Assembly (NCBI GenBank): GCA_020086605.1
Contig: JACBWW010000047.1
Coordinates: 3,713,938 to 3,777,937 of the forward strand
Source: Lanius collurio
Lineage: Eukaryota; Chordata; Aves; Passeriformes; Laniidae
Direction: 5' to 3'
DNA length: 64,000 nt
The number at the start of each line of letters is the position of its first letter. Position 1 is the first letter of the stretch. Positions 1 through 13,120 of the stretch are shown one piece after another. The notes beneath the pieces were generated by a model, which did not search any database, was not told the DNA's origin, and worked only from the letters and a program-made list of their open reading frames with translations. A program made the translations under genes and the position numbers.

Positions 1-3000
1 AGTGCAGCTTTCTTGGGCCATTCCTGTGTCCTGGGATAGCTTCTCCTCAATTCCTTCCTGCTGCCGTTCTTATTTTCCTTATCAGTATGAAAATGTCACT
101 GGTGAGAGACCTGCCTGATGGGTTTATAAAACAGCACTTCGGACTTTGGAGTAAAAATAGTTTTAAATTAAAAATGCTTTTTAAGTGGCAGAGATCTATT
201 CTTCCTGCAGGAAAATAACAGACATGGGAGTTGTTGCACTGCACATTTAACCAGTGTCAGGGGAGTAAGTGTGCTGTTCCCATTCCCTCTCCTACAACTC
301 TTTGGGGCCTGGATTTTCTTTGCCTCTTGCCTTCCATGCTGAAGCAGTAAATACTTCAAGGCAAGGACTGTCTTGTAGTTTGTTTTACAAAACATCATGC
401 TGTAGAGTTCTTAATCATCACTTTAGGCCTCATGGTGCTAGCATAAGATATAAAAAAACCCACTGCTGTCTCAGATATTGTATTTAATTGAGCTTTTTTC
501 TCCTTTAATGATGTACTTTGTTTTTAGAAGGATTTCTGGCCTTTCTACTCTACTGTTATTCTTTCCTCTGTGCTCTTCCTTCTCTGGGTGATGGTTTGTT
601 GCTCTTCACTCTGCTCAGAAGATGTAAAACAACCATGGGTTGTGCTCACTGAAATAAAGACGCATGAACCTGTATTTATTTTTTAAGAGAAACTGTGAGC
701 TGTAGCTCCAGCTACGAACAGGCTGATTTTGCTTTAATTGGCTTTGTGACCCCTTTTCTTTGTTTTCTCCAAACATCTGTCCTACCAAATTTATTTACAA
801 CAGTATAAAAGTGGAAAAGACCACGTCTCAAAAATGGAAAGGAAAAAGTGTGACACTCTCTGAAAGCATTTTCTCAGCTGTTTTGGAAGTTCTTTGTGGG
901 TGTTGGAGTGTTTTAATCATTCAGTAAAAACAATGCCATGTAATTTAGCAGTTCAGAGGCCATTTACACAGCCTACTCGGTATTCTGGGGCTGGAGTACA
1001 TTCAGCTGGTCTTGACCACCAAAGGTCTACTTCATGCCTCCAAAACTGGCTCATGAAGTTGAGTGATTCCATTAACATAATTTTTAAGTGGAGTCCTTGC
1101 TGACAAGCAACTTGCACTCAGAAATACTGTCATAGAACAGTTTTCACCCGTGGTTCTGAGAGCATGTTGTAAAATGCTTTACCATCAGTACTTACACAGC
1201 ACAAATAAAAAAAAAAAGAAGAGTTTGTTGCAGAGGAAGTGATTCAGCAACAGGAGAAAGGATCCTGAAGAGATGGACCCACACAAAGGAAATAACAATC
1301 CTCCACTGGCATGAACTTAGGCAGAGCAGAATTACAAGTGAAAGCAATACAAGGAGTCTCTGGTGGACCAAGACAACATGAGATCAGAGAGGTAGAATGA
1401 GATGAGTACATTGGAGATCTTTAAAATCCAAGGAGTGGCTCTTAATTGGATTAAATGCTGAGTGAATGGATAGAAGTATAAAACCAGTCAATATGTCTGA
1501 AAATGGGGGAGATTTACTCCATTTCCTGCAGCAAGAAGTTGTTCTGTTCATGGCTTTAGGACCCTTAGAAGTTTCTGAGAACAAGGATTTGGGAATTTGC
1601 TTTTTATATGGCAAAAATAATCGCAAAAGGCAAGGTCAAGATAAGGACAAAAGCTGAACACTTTCTATAGCTGAAGAGAAAAAAGGCCAGGCAATAACAT
1701 TTTGCTTTCCAACAACAGGACATTAAGCAGAGGACTTAGTTGGGTAGCTAGTGATTAATAGCAGTAGGTGTTTATTAGAAAAAGAGTGGTCACAGAAAAG
1801 ACAGGGTTTCTCATTCTTTATGGAGAAACATCACTCAGACACAAAGGGCAGAACTGGTAGCAGAGAGAAAAAAAAAAGGAGAATGATTTGGGGGAAATTT
1901 TGCTGAAACAAAGGGGTGGTGAGTTCAGTGCTCTGAAGAAAGTCTTGTTCTATAACATGACACAGCAGCTAGAATTAGATAGCTGCTTGTGAAACACTGC
2001 TTGCTTGGAAACCTCGTCACAAATGTCTCTTGAGCAACAGGAAGCCAGGGTATAAATCATTGCAATATATATATTTTTAGTTCAATAATACATAGGGTGA
2101 CCTGCCTTTACAACATGCCTGTATTTAATATATTAAAGAAGTGGTCATGCTCTCAGCAGATATTTTCCATGCCTCCCACTTCCTAAGATAAAACATTATA
2201 TTATCTGTCTATGCACCCATACAATGATGCTAAACCAGAGCATATTTCCCATTTGAGCCTCCCTGTGATAAACTCTGCTCTCAGCTTCAGCCTTTCTTTG
2301 AGTCTTGCTTCTTGCAAGCAGAGTCATTGAAAGAGGGAGTCATATCCCTAGAAAAGATGAGGTTGGGTTACAAATGTGAGATCCTTTTAGCTGTGTTGCC
2401 TACACTTTGTTTCCTTAGGCGATCACCCACCTCTCCCCTCAACTTCTGAACCCGCTGACTAAAGCCAAGCAACTGCACCAGAAGGGCAGAAATGTCAAAG
2501 ATAATTTTGTCACCGTAAGAGTCAGCAATAAATTGTTGAGTAGGAGAGAGAGAGAAATCTTGTGACTGAAAGGAAAGACTGAAGTGTGAGCTCAGGTGTG
2601 AGTAGGTCTGAATGTGCCCAGGAGAGATGTTATGAAAACTCTGCTAATGGGGAAATGATTGAGAATCCCCATATCCGATGTGGCTCGGTAGCAAACCAGC
2701 TTTCACTGCATGTTGAACTAATAAAATTAATTGGGGGTGCTTTTGACTTGTGGCCTTGGAATCTGTAAGGTTCTCTGTTCTGCTTTCCTCCACAATCTAG
2801 CAGGGGTTTTTCACCATGAAAGTCAACATTGTTCTAGTGCTCTGTGTCTTTAGAAGCTGAGCTGTTAAGAAAAATGCCAAATAAATTGAGATTAATGGTA
2901 AAATTAAAGGTGTTGACAGCACAGAAGAGGTCTTTGGAGAATCCTGGATTATAACAGTATGGAGATCCAGAGGTGGTGTGCCACAAGAACTCCACGAATC

Positions 3001-3204
3001 TATGAACTCTCAGAAAACAATTTCATGGTCATTATTCTGAGTAGGATTCACAGAAAAAAATATTGCTTTTTATATAAAATTCCATCTGTTTTTCTATACC
3101 TTCCCATCAATGGACTTATTCTGCTGCCTCCCTGGATTAACTCTGAGGTGTCTTTGTCCTTCCTGCAACAGCTGAAGTGGCTTTAGAGATGTTAAACCTT
3201 GCCT
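1..3204. other. Non-coding interval, no gene recognised
   Basis: No exon, RNA gene or transposon was recognised. It contains an A11 run at 1207-1217, an A9 run near 1868 in a purine-rich stretch (about 1200-1900), and a short (AT)n tract near 2065-2074. Copies of the 8-mer TTAAGTGG lie at 181-188 and 1084-1091. Short open frames on both strands look like chance frames: no domain, no repeated motif, and no convincing splice signals. Confidence 0.7.
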
Positions 3205-3315
3205 AGAAAAGGCATCTAAGAACCTGATCAAAGCTGTCCCTCCTTGGTAGAGGAGGCAGGTTGCACCAGATGACTTCCAGAAATCCCCTCCAATCCATAT
3301 CAGCCTGAGTCTGAT
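3205..3315 (+). mobile_element. CR1: CR1 retrotransposon, degraded 3'-end fragment
   Basis: The stretch around 3245-3300 reads as an old CR1 3' untranslated end: GGAGGCAGGTTGCACCAGAT, then GACTTCCAGA, then a decayed version of the CCCTTCCAACC core (CCCCTCCAATCC). CR1 copies are usually truncated at the 5' end, which fits the short length. The left boundary is uncertain because similarity fades gradually. A 215-codon minus-strand open frame crosses this fragment in antisense, which argues against that frame being a gene. The alternative is chance similarity of a short, diverged segment. Confidence 0.6.
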
Positions 3316-3848
3316 GCTCCTACTCTCAGGACATTGCTGGCTCAGAATATCCTGTTCTTCCTCCCTACCAGGTGATGTCTTTAAAGATGTTAGATTAGAT
3401 TGGAGCTTTATTACGCATCTTAACAAAAGAAACAAGAATTTATCAACAGGACTAGTCTTTAACCATGTTATGCAGAAGTTGAGGTGTTTAGGAAAATAAC
3501 CAGATGTTGGAAGAACCATTAAAATAGCAAGAAATGGTAGCATTCCTGGCAAGTACTGTCTGTGAGAAATGTGACAAATTTGGTTCCAGTGTCCCTTTGT
3601 CTGATGCAGAGCCTCTGATATTTTGATTCTAACTGAGAGTAAATGCAAATTTCCAAGATAATTTTCAACTCTCCTCCATGGGGTGGTGGAGAATGTTACT
3701 AAAATAATAAACTCACCAAGCAGTCTGATTGGGACACACAAATTCTTGGAGACTGTGAGGAAAAATGGTGGCTGTGAAAACTTGTCTGTGCAACTTCATT
3801 AGACACAGAGCATCTGCTTCTGCAAATCAGCAAGATCTCACTGATTAT
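3316..3848. other. Interval between two CR1 fragments
   Basis: About 530 bases with no recognised element. A minus-strand open frame (215 codons, 3094-3741) covers most of it, but has no domain I know and continues antisense into the neighbouring CR1 fragment. Part of this interval could be more diverged CR1 sequence (for example GGGGTGGTGGAGAATG near 3680), but that match is too weak to call. Confidence 0.6.
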
Positions 3849-3920
3849 GTGGTGCTGGGTTACTGGTTGGGCCTGATGATCTTCAAGGTCTTTTCCAACC
3901 TACAATGGTCTATGACTGTG
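3849..3920 (+). mobile_element. CR1: CR1 retrotransposon, 3'-terminal fragment
   Basis: This is a typical CR1 3' end: GGTTGGGCCTGATGATCTTC, AAGGTCTTTTCCAACCTACA, then a decayed ATTCTATGA-type tail (TGGTCTATGACTGTGA). The element is on the plus strand, keeps only its last ~70 bases, and retains the 3' end as expected from 5'-truncated target-primed insertion. It lies 0.5 kb from another CR1 remnant in the same orientation, so the two could be parts of one older insertion, though both contain 3' terminal sequence, which favours two insertions. Confidence 0.85.
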
Positions 3921-5159
3921 AAGTAGTAATTTTTCCTTGCACCAGATGAGTCAGTGGCCTCAGTCCTCCCTCTGGTGAGGATTTCCCACGTTCTTCTGGA
4001 AGCAATCATTCCTGCAGCTCTGTGGATACATTTTCCTCTGAAAGCCCTTTTGTGTGTGCAGCCATAGGATGGGCCCCTTGTGCAGCCTTCCTTTGGCCCT
4101 TCTCAGAGCACATTTTGGTAGAGCATTGTTTTTGTCTGCAGATTAGTAAGAAAAATCCCTCTCTATAGCTTCCATGATTGACCCTAGAAAATGTACAGCT
4201 ACTTAGGCTCTACCTATAAAAAGTTTATGATAAAGCTGCTGATGGAGGTGAGGGTGGTCCTTGGAATTCCCAAGCTCAGAGGGTCTGCTGCCATACCCTG
4301 CCCTGCCTTCGAGCTGCCTTCCTCTAAGATGTGCCTGCCTCAGACCAGGTGGCTGCCACCCCAACATCTGGACACATCTGTGCAGCAGATGATGTGGTGG
4401 CTCCTGGACCAGTAACCTGGAAATATCATCTGTGGTTCCCTTCCAGCCACGTAATCAACCTTGGCACCACTGAAACAGAGTTTAGCTGTTCATCCCTCTG
4501 GGAGCTAGATATACTGCTTAAAGGGTGATGGTTAGAAGTGTCCAGGAGAACTAGTAAAGCTCTTTGTCATACATTTTCCTTACAGGATTTCTCTTTCCCA
4601 GCTTTTCTTAGTGGGGGGGATGGTGAAAAACCTAGCTGTGCAGCTGTTTTCTTTTGCAAATGAGAGTTGTCAGTTCACAAATTACAATTTAATTTGGCCA
4701 CACCCTCCCTGTCAATGAGTGACCATTAAAATCAAATGGACTGTAATATTAATAAGAGGAACACTGATGGTTCTAAAAGGTGTGATTAGTAATAAATGGA
4801 TTAATAGGATGGAAAATAAATTAGGTGAGGAGTGTGATTTGAAACTGAGAGCCTTTTCCTGTTGCCTCCAATGTATTCGGGGTAAAGGAAAAGTGGTTAG
4901 AAATACCTGGTAAGAACAGAGTTTTTACGGAAAATGTTGATCTGTCTCAAGCCCACACAGCATGGCTTAGGTGTACAAACCCCTGTGTGTGGCAGGGGGC
5001 TCAGGCAGCAGAGCCAAAGGGAGAGCAGTGCGAGAGGGACTGAATCTTTGCCTCTGAAATACAGAATTTTAGCGTGTACTGAAAAAAATTTGAACCAAAT
5101 TAAGCTTTGAATTTACTGTGTCTTTCCAGTTGTTTGAAAAGGAAGAGGGAAATAAAATA
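3921..5159. other. Non-coding interval, no gene recognised
   Basis: Nothing identifiable. The first half (3921-4500) is locally richer in G+C; the rest is AT-rich. Short overlapping frames at 4191-4528 carry no recognisable domain. Confidence 0.65.
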
Positions 5160-5400
5160 ACCTCCGCTCCTGTCAGCCTGGAGCCCGGCTTTTGTGCCCA
5201 CCTGCAGCAGAAAGCTGATGCTCATTAGCTCATTAGCGAGCTCATTAGAAAGCTCATTAGTGGGGTGGCAACTAGACAGGAGGAGGGAGGACTCCAGGTG
5301 GATTCCATGATAAGCACCACGTGGCTGCTGTTCGCACCCTTTAAGTGGAGGAGAAGCCGCTCTAGGTGTTGTTCTTGAAGGTGCAGGAGTGTTTGTGGTG
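5160..5400. promoter_or_regulatory. Candidate enhancer/CpG-retaining regulatory block
   Basis: This block keeps about six CpG dinucleotides in ~200 bases while flanking DNA has almost none. It packs in several transcription-factor-like words: four CTCATTAG units (homeodomain-type ATTA cores) at 5220-5260, E-boxes CACCTG (5199-5204), CAGGTG (5295-5300) and CACGTG (5318-5323), and TTAAGTGG at 5341-5348, which matches the classic NKX2-family site. Retained CpGs plus clustered sites suggest selection or low germline methylation, as in an enhancer or old promoter. No TATA box or convincing first exon is visible. Function is inferred, not shown. Confidence 0.35.
5220..5260 (+). repeat. Short imperfect tandem repeat of CTCATTAG (4 units)
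   Basis: CTCATTAG occurs at 5221-5228, 5229-5236, 5241-5248 and 5253-5260. Three copies are preceded by G (GCTCATTAG). The second and third are separated by CGAG and the third and fourth by AAAG, so the last three units start exactly 12 bases apart. Each unit carries an ATTA core. It could be a small slippage array or a homotypic homeodomain cluster. Confidence 0.9.
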
Positions 5401-8400
5401 CCTGGCTGGGAGGAGGAATTCCTGGGGTAAGCTATGTTACTCCTTTTCCTTGGCTTTCCATTGCTTGGCCTAACTGCATGAAGTTTCCTCCAAGCTCAAA
5501 AAGGGTAAAATTTTTTTATTGGGAAATTTTTTTCTGACGAGCAACTTGTGTTGTAGAATTTGCTGTGACTCTGTGTGAAAGGGAGGTTTTTAGATGCTGA
5601 CTATTTTGCTTTGTTCTAATTATGCACCAGTATCCTTCAGAATTGAAGAGTATTGCAGAGAGCTGAGCTCACTGATTAAATTTGCTTTATGCCTAGGAGG
5701 ATGTTTAAAATGGGGAATACTCAATCTCTTGCTGCTTTTAATGCTGCCTGTGCTTTCTGCTGGTACTAACCAGGGGTGATTGGGATAAACTCATTGAGTT
5801 CTTTTGCCCTGCTTGCTTTGAGTACCTCTGAAGTGTGAGATTGGCTTAAAAACTTCCATGAAAGACCAATTATGAAAGTGAATTAAAGGTGTTTTTTTTT
5901 TATGTGCGCTCTCTTTCAACGCTTGCCTGTGCATAAATTTATATTTGATATCAGCAAGTGCTTGGCTACAGCTCTGTGACTGAGCAAAGAGAGCAGTCTC
6001 AAAGTTTTCAGCAGGTAATGCCCTTCATCAAGTTTTAGGTAGTCTTTATGAGATTTTTTCAGTGTGGTTCAGTGAGTTTCACAGGTAGAACAACTCTTCT
6101 TGGTGCTGATGTGCAGAAGAGCAAAATAAGCTGTATAAATAGAGGTATTCAGGAGCAGCTCTCTATGTTTTCATGTGGAGAAATTAAGACCTTTCATGGT
6201 ACAGAAGCCTGAAGACAGCATGTCCTTGCATATGGGAAATGAGCAAAGGGATGGTCAATGATTGACCATGGAGATACTGATTCACCAGAAACATTGCCCA
6301 TGATGCTCTTGAGAAAGAGCTTTACAAATATTGGGGTTTTTTTCCTTGCTTTTTCCTTGGACAAGGGAATGGAGTTGTTTCCTCTGCATGCTTCAGGTAG
6401 TGCTTGAAAACTTCCTATCACCAAACAGAAGAAAAATAAAGTTTATTTCTTTGTCATGAACAAAATTCTTCAGTTTGTGGCCTTTAGGACAATGAAACCC
6501 ATTACTTTGAAAAGCAAGTGTGGCGTATAAATATGGGTGTACAATATTTTGTCAATTATCCCAATCCTAGTGGTTTTTAAAAAAATTTTGAAACTCACTT
6601 CTTTGTTCTCATAGGCAAATGGTGAAAGTCTTGTTTTCTTATATGGGGAAGTGTTAATATTTCAGCAGAAACCACTGAAAGTGCTTTTGTAAGGAAGTCT
6701 AGACAGAGTGATACTTCCCTTTTTAAGCAAAGCACAGAAGTCCAGGCTGAGACAAAGACTGGCTTGTTTATGGAGGGTGGCACAGAGAGCAGCTGGAGCA
6801 GCTCAGGGTTAGAGGAATCCTTCTATTCTGTCTGTCTTCCACTCACAGACCTATCTTGTATGCTTATGGTCCCTGGGGAACTGGCAGAGTGAAGTCCAAG
6901 TGTAAACCACTATTTCTGCCTGTTTTGGGAACTCTATATGGTGAAATTAGCTAGGTGCTGGGCAGTACTTGTAAATAATCTATTAAAGATGAACCAGGTA
7001 ATTGCCCTCTGGGTTACCTGTGAGTAAGGAGCCAGACTGCAAGGTCTTGTCCAAGTTAATGACTGTTGCTAGTGTTGTATTTGTCTGTGGTGGTGGGAAA
7101 TTTATCCCAGACTTATTATATTTTGGGCAAGTGCTAAACTAAATCACCAATTCTAATACCTCCTATGTATCATAAAGTTCTAGGATCCCTCCTGAAGATT
7201 TATGGCCTCAGCCTGCCTTGCTCCTGGCTTCTACAGCTCTGGCAAGGCTGCTCATTAAGGGCTCAAGAGGAAGTGAAGTGTGAACAATTGTCATGTTGAG
7301 TTTCACCCATTTAAGCTGAAATGCCATATTGGTACTTTTATGCTGGCCCTGGCAATTCCAGCTGCTGGTGCTGCACTCAGCTGCAGCCATCAGTGTCTCT
7401 GGGTTTCACCTTCAGCTCTCTCCCGTGCTGAAATGAATCCTTTGACCTGCTGCCAGATAATAGGGTGGGTTATCAGCTTCAAGCTTTTGAAAGCAGTGTT
7501 CAGCTCACAGCTTGGGGAGGTTACAAGCTTTATAGATCTAAGTTTTTGTTGGTTTTTTGTTGTTGGGTTTTTTTTTTTAAACTATCTGAGAGCCCAGTCT
7601 GTTTTGAGAGTTTGGAGGATTGTGAATGCAGGCAGGAGCTGTCTGGAAAAACAGAATTGGAGCTTGTGCAGTTTCTGCAGTGATGGCAAACTAAAATCTC
7701 CCTGTCAGGAGATAATTGGGAGATGGGGCACTGGTCATACACATTATCCCTGCTCCCTACTGCTACCTCTGGCTTTACAGCCAGGCAGGAGACTTCTCAT
7801 TTTCCAAACTGTGGCTGAAATGCATTGGCCTTTCACCACACCAACAGCAGAGGCAGAAAAGGCTGCAGTCTGTGGCCAATATTCCTCATTTTCCTTCCCC
7901 TGTTTGAATCATCTGGATTTTAATATTACTGCTCCTAAATCTGTTTATTTCTTCTTTCTTGGCCATCCCTTTCGTCTTTTGCTTTGACATTTTTTCTGGC
8001 TTATTTGTTGGTTCTGCAAGTAGAATAGCAAGGCTACTTTTGAACAAACATGTATTCCACTCATTGGGAAGTTCTCAGTGCAATTAATTCCTTTGCATGT
8101 GTCTGAGATCTACCTCTTAGAAGCATTTAATGATAAATACAAGAGTAGAAGAGCAGTATCTGCCATCACTTCTTTGAACATAAGTATTTTAAGGTTCTAG
8201 TCCCAAGTTACAAAAAGGCAACCATTTATTAAATGTTATGTATCTCTCTCAAAAGCCTGGATAGTAATATAATTTATGGATATGGAGAGAATTATTCTTA
8301 CCTGGCTGAAACCTACAGGGCAGCAAATTGGTGTCTTCAATGGAGATGTTGCCTGGATAATTGCTACCCTGAGGCATGGCTAGGAGGAACTGAGATGAGG

Positions 8401-11400
8401 AGCTTTGTGAAAGATGTATTTACAGCTTTGAATGTTTTTTTTCCCCCTTGGTTTATTGATCAAAAATCATTGAGGTGGAGAAACCATGCAAAAGTGGAGC
8501 TGGGGTCAGTGTAAGGAATATAATGCTTGTGCTCCTGAACATTTATTGACATACAAACAAAGGTCTCTCAGCAGTGGGGAGGTGCTGGTCTCTGGAGGTC
8601 CTATCTGCAACCTCCTGACTCCTCTTCCCAGAGCCCACTGCCCCACAGAGCCCTGTGCTGACATCTCAGGAAGCAGCTCTGGACAGCACATGTGGTAGAA
8701 AGCCTTCTGACAGAAAGCTTCCATGCAAAACAAATCTATTTTAACAGATCCAAAACTTTGATGGTAAAATGCTGGCAGTGTAGCTCTGTCATGTAAGCAA
8801 ACAAAGATGAAGGATTTCCTTTCACAATAAGGCTTTCACTGGAAATACTGCTTTCACTGGAGTTATGGTATTATCAAGCTTCAAAACACCATTGTGTGAA
8901 CAAACCTCAATTTTATTGAAGTAGAATGACTACTTGGACTCCAGCAGACATTCTCCTGAGATGGTAATTTAATTGTCAAAACAGAAGACTTCTCTAATTT
9001 GGGGTGAAAGCTAACTTGGAGATTTCCAGTAAAATAGAAATCTCTAGTTGGGAGTTTTGACCAATGCTCAACATATGGAAGGAAACTTTGAATGGCAGGG
9101 TAGGGGAAATGTCAAACCTTGTTTTAAACATCTCCTTCCAGGAATTAATTTCTGTGATCAATGACTCTGTGCCAATTCCAAGTGTTGGTGTTATGGGCAG
9201 GAATCAGCCTTGCAGTTCAGCTCCTGTGTGTCTGAAGCTGGGGGAGTGTATTTCAGTGGTGAATGAAGACTGTGAAGAAAACATCTATAGAAGGAATCGA
9301 TTTAAGATGCTGCTCCAATGGGGTTATGGAGGGAGGAGATCCCATAGAGATGTTTTTTAGCCGAGTCTGCCTATGTGGGAGCTGTGAGGGAAGACACCAA
9401 GGTGAACAGGAAGGGAAGGCACTTGAGGAGAAACCTCCAGGCTGAAAAGCTGTTGCTGTCCACAATTGCTGAGCGCAGCTCCCTGTGGCACTCTCCCCAT
9501 GTGCCACTTGTGTCCACAGCCTGTTGTCCCAGGAGCTGTGCTCTCAAACATGGGGCCTGTTGGGAATGCCACAGCTGAAGCTGTGACTGCTCCCTGCTCC
9601 AGCTGTAGGATGAACTGGCTGTTACCTCATCCCAGAGCAGCTGACTGTGACTCTGCTCCAGAGCATTGTGAGTGGGGACAGCAAAGAAGAAACATTTCAG
9701 CTGTGTTGACTAAAAATCAGCCTGCTGACTCATCACCAGAGCATGGCAGGAGAGGTGGGAGCCTGGCCTGGCAAACCAGCCTCCTGCTGCCCTTAAAGTA
9801 CTGTGAGTCAGCACTAAGGAGTTAATTCCCTGTCTTAAAATATTCTGTAGTATGTTGGCCAGCTGTCTGCTCTGGTCTCTGCTTGTCTTCACTGAATGAC
9901 TTCTTCCTCTTTGGACAAGTTAATATGAAAGCTCTGTGATGCACAGGGATTGGCACACGCTGGGAGGTGTCTGTTCCCTGGAAAGTTTATCACTGAAAGC
10001 AGAAGATCCATGTTGCTTTCTTGATGATGTTGGGCTTTGCTGACATAATGGGGAAGAAATACTGATATACCTTACTGATGTTAGTTACAACGTGGGAGGA
10101 ATCCTGTACCTCTGGGCCATGTGAATAAACCATGAGCTGTATCCTTTCTTCCCTGTCCTTGGCTTCTCCAAAGAAGCTTGAAGTAGATAAGAAATCTTCT
10201 GAGGCAGAGGGAGCAAAGATAATTTGTCCTAGATCACAAGGTAGGTGAGGGACCAGGAACAGACTTGAGAAATCTTGCCTTGTCAGTGTCCATCCTATCA
10301 GCCATAGAACTTTGGGTTTAGGCTGAGAAAAGATCTGAGTGCATTCCTAGTGATTCTTGCCAAGGAACAGCATTTTCTACCTCATTTTGCCCTGGCCCTG
10401 GGTGCTGTGAGGAGGGTGGAGTAGGTGCTGATGCCAGTCCTGCAATAAAATGTTTCCCCACATCCAGACTAATGGCACTTGGCTAGCTCTGGGTGTTTAG
10501 GTCACCAAAACAAACCAGTCCTACCGGGACCAGGGCTGATGGGACCACTCTTGCAAGATTAGAGGTAAATGTCTCAGTGGTACTGAATGTCAGAAAATGG
10601 CCAAGTTTGGTAGTGCTTGGATTGGGCCATAAATGTTCACATCAGCCACAATCCCCTCCATGCCAGGATCATAAAAACATGTGAAATCCTCATCTGCCAG
10701 CTCCTGATAAAAGAGTAAAACTGTCCAGCAAATTCCCTGCAAATAAAACTGTGTTTAAGCACTTCCACCCTATAATTTGATGCCTTTTTTAAACTGCTCA
10801 AAGTTGATGACTTTGTAATGGACAACTTTGGTAGATAAATATTATTTTTAAGTGGTGTAATGGTGGTTTGTTATGGTAATGTCCAGACAGCTCATACTGG
10901 TCCACTGGCTAAACCAGTGGAAAGTCACTTCCTAATTTTTCAAGTCTTTGAAGCTTTCAGGGTTGTACTTTCAAGCATGGTTACTGAGAGCATACAATAA
11001 CTGAAAAACAATTGAACAAAAAACAATTGCACTAATTATTGAGGGTGGACCTTTCTGAAACTTTGGAGTTTGATCTTACTTTTAGGAGATCTAATGCTCA
11101 TCCAGTTTTTCACAGCCTCTACCAACAATTGCTGCAATGTTCTGGAAGCAAATATTTCTTGAGTGAAGGTGTTTTTTGCTCATATTCTGTCTTGGAAAAC
11201 CTTTGAGTAGGAACTTTCTCACACTCTACAAGCCAAAAGTAATCTTGACTATTCCAAATGCACAAATGGAGAAAACATTCCAATTCAGTGCTCTTTTGAT
11301 GTCCGAATGTTTTGGCTCATGTTCTGCTCTGGACATGGCTAATATTGGAGGTGAGGAAGTTATCTGAGGACTGCAGTGGGAGTGTGGCTCTTTGTCCCTG

Positions 11401-13104
11401 CAGTAATTGTAGTAAAGTGTCTTCTCTTAACCATTTTGGGGGGAAAAAAAATAAATCTCTGGCTATTGTACTTGTAAGTGCATCCTCCTCTCTCACTTTA
11501 GAGCAGCTAACTCTGAGTTTGGACATGCAGTGAGCCACGAGACCTGGTGCAAGCCTGGCAGTGGAAATAAGTGGTAGGCACAGTCCTGGGCAGAAATGTT
11601 CAGGAGGGCTTAAACAGCACAAAGAAATGTTCAATAGTACGAAGGCAAAAAGCTTCACTGGCATTCCAGGAGGATCTCAGGGAAGAGAAATATGGCACAT
11701 TGTGCATAAATTTCTTTTAATACAAAAGAGAGAGTGATCCAAAGGGACTGGATGATTTAGTTGTTCTAAAACTGATGTATTTTGCACTAGACTTTAGAAG
11801 CAGCTGATTGTGTATGATAGTGGTGGGAGTTTGTCACAAACCCCACAGGATTGAAGTTAGTCTAAGTCTGATGCTGACTTTCAAAGCTTTGTTTTCAGTT
11901 TAGAGTTTTTAATGGCTTTTAAGTTGCTGTTTGTAACTAGCTTGAGTCTGAATTTTCCTGTGTACCTTACACCAAGATATGTCACTCAGGAAATCCAACA
12001 TAAACCCAGATTACTGAATTTATTTTTGTTGTGAGGACACTGCTTGGAATAAGGTTCCTCACTGCATGGTACTGGGGATTTGTCCAATAGCCATTAGACT
12101 GGAACTTCTGAGGTTGGATCTGAAATCCAGGCTTGAAAACACACAAAAATGTCTGATCAGAAGCAGGGGGAGAGACTTCCTATTAGGGTGGAGTATTTAC
12201 TTTGCTCTGTGATGTGTTTTTACAATGTTCTTTGTTTCTTCAAAGCTCTCTATGCAATCTTTTAAGAAACTAAAAGGTTGTCAGCCTTGTTAAAGGCAAG
12301 TCCTGGGAGTGTTTTTCAAACCACCTCTGATTCATCCTGCCAGTTCTCTCTCAGATATCTACTATACATGTAAACAGTTGACTTTTTGAGTTCCATGTTT
12401 CATGCTAAAAACCTGCTCCTGCACGTACTTGGAGCTTATGTTTGGTAATGAAAAGTTTTAGTCAGCAGCAGTCGGATTGTATTGGTGCTCTGTCAATCTG
12501 TCCAAGCATAACACTTCCTGCTCAGGACTTTCTTAAACTGCTTTCAGCTTTGCTATGTGGGGACCTCAGACTGTAGCTAATTTAAGGATGACTTTAGAAT
12601 ATTTCTGTTAAAGTGTCCATACAGTCCTGCTGCAGGCAAAGCTTTGAATGGTGGAAGCCCCAGCACTCAGGAAGCAGCTTTGTTTCATTTTCCATTGCAT
12701 CAAGTGATGATGCCTTCATGGGGCATGCAGGATTTACATCCCACTCCCTCTATTCTGTAGGTCACAAATTAACCCCAAAGAGATTGTGGTTGAAACCTAC
12801 AGACCCTGTCTTCAGGCAGTTGCCTCTTTGCCTCCCTGTCTTGAATTCTTCCTTGATGGGATTGTTTCCAGGGTGCATTGGGGAGGGATGAGGTGGATCT
12901 GGTTTCCAAAAGGATTAAACCAGCTGCTCTGTGTGTACCACAGGCAGCAGGACATCAGCAGGGATTGAGCTGTTGTTTTATATAAACAAAAGATGCAGAC
13001 AGCTTGTTGATCAAAACTCTCCAGGAAATGTAAACTCCAGCATTCTGGATCAGCTGATCCTGTCTGCTGAGGTCCTCTTGATCTCCACAGATACCACTGA
13101 TTGT
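5401..13104. other. Long non-coding interval, no gene recognised
   Basis: No gene or transposon was recognised in 7.7 kb. Visible features are a T10 run near 5892-5901, a G/T-rich tract at 7542-7578 ending in T11, a direct repeat of GCTTTCACTGGA (8832-8843 and 8850-8861), and TTAAGTGG at 10848-10855. The longest open frame (235 codons, plus strand, 7280-7987) runs through the G/T tract, has no recognisable domain, and lacks a convincing gene context. Overlapping frames at 9250-9830 on both strands reflect a locally G+C-rich patch. Confidence 0.65.
7542..7578 (+). repeat. G/T-rich low-complexity tract ending in T11
   Basis: The tract is built of T runs broken by G or GG and ends with 11 consecutive T. 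It is simple-sequence DNA inside a chance open frame. Confidence 0.85.
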
Positions 13105-13120
13105 TTTGGGCTTGCCCAAA
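13105..13120. repeat. Perfect inverted repeat TTTGGGC-TT-GCCCAAA
   Basis: Seven-base arms (13105-13111 and 13114-13120) flank a two-base spacer. The layout is loosely like an NF-I palindrome (TTGGC N5 GCCAA), but the spacing is wrong for canonical NF-I, so a regulatory role is speculative. Confidence 0.5.

Noticed and set aside
3094..3741. 215-codon minus-strand open frame
   Set aside because: It crosses a CR1 3' fragment in antisense, has no domain, and no supporting splice or promoter signals.
7280..7987. 235-codon plus-strand open frame
   Set aside because: It passes through a G/T low-complexity tract and has no recognisable domain or coding-like context.
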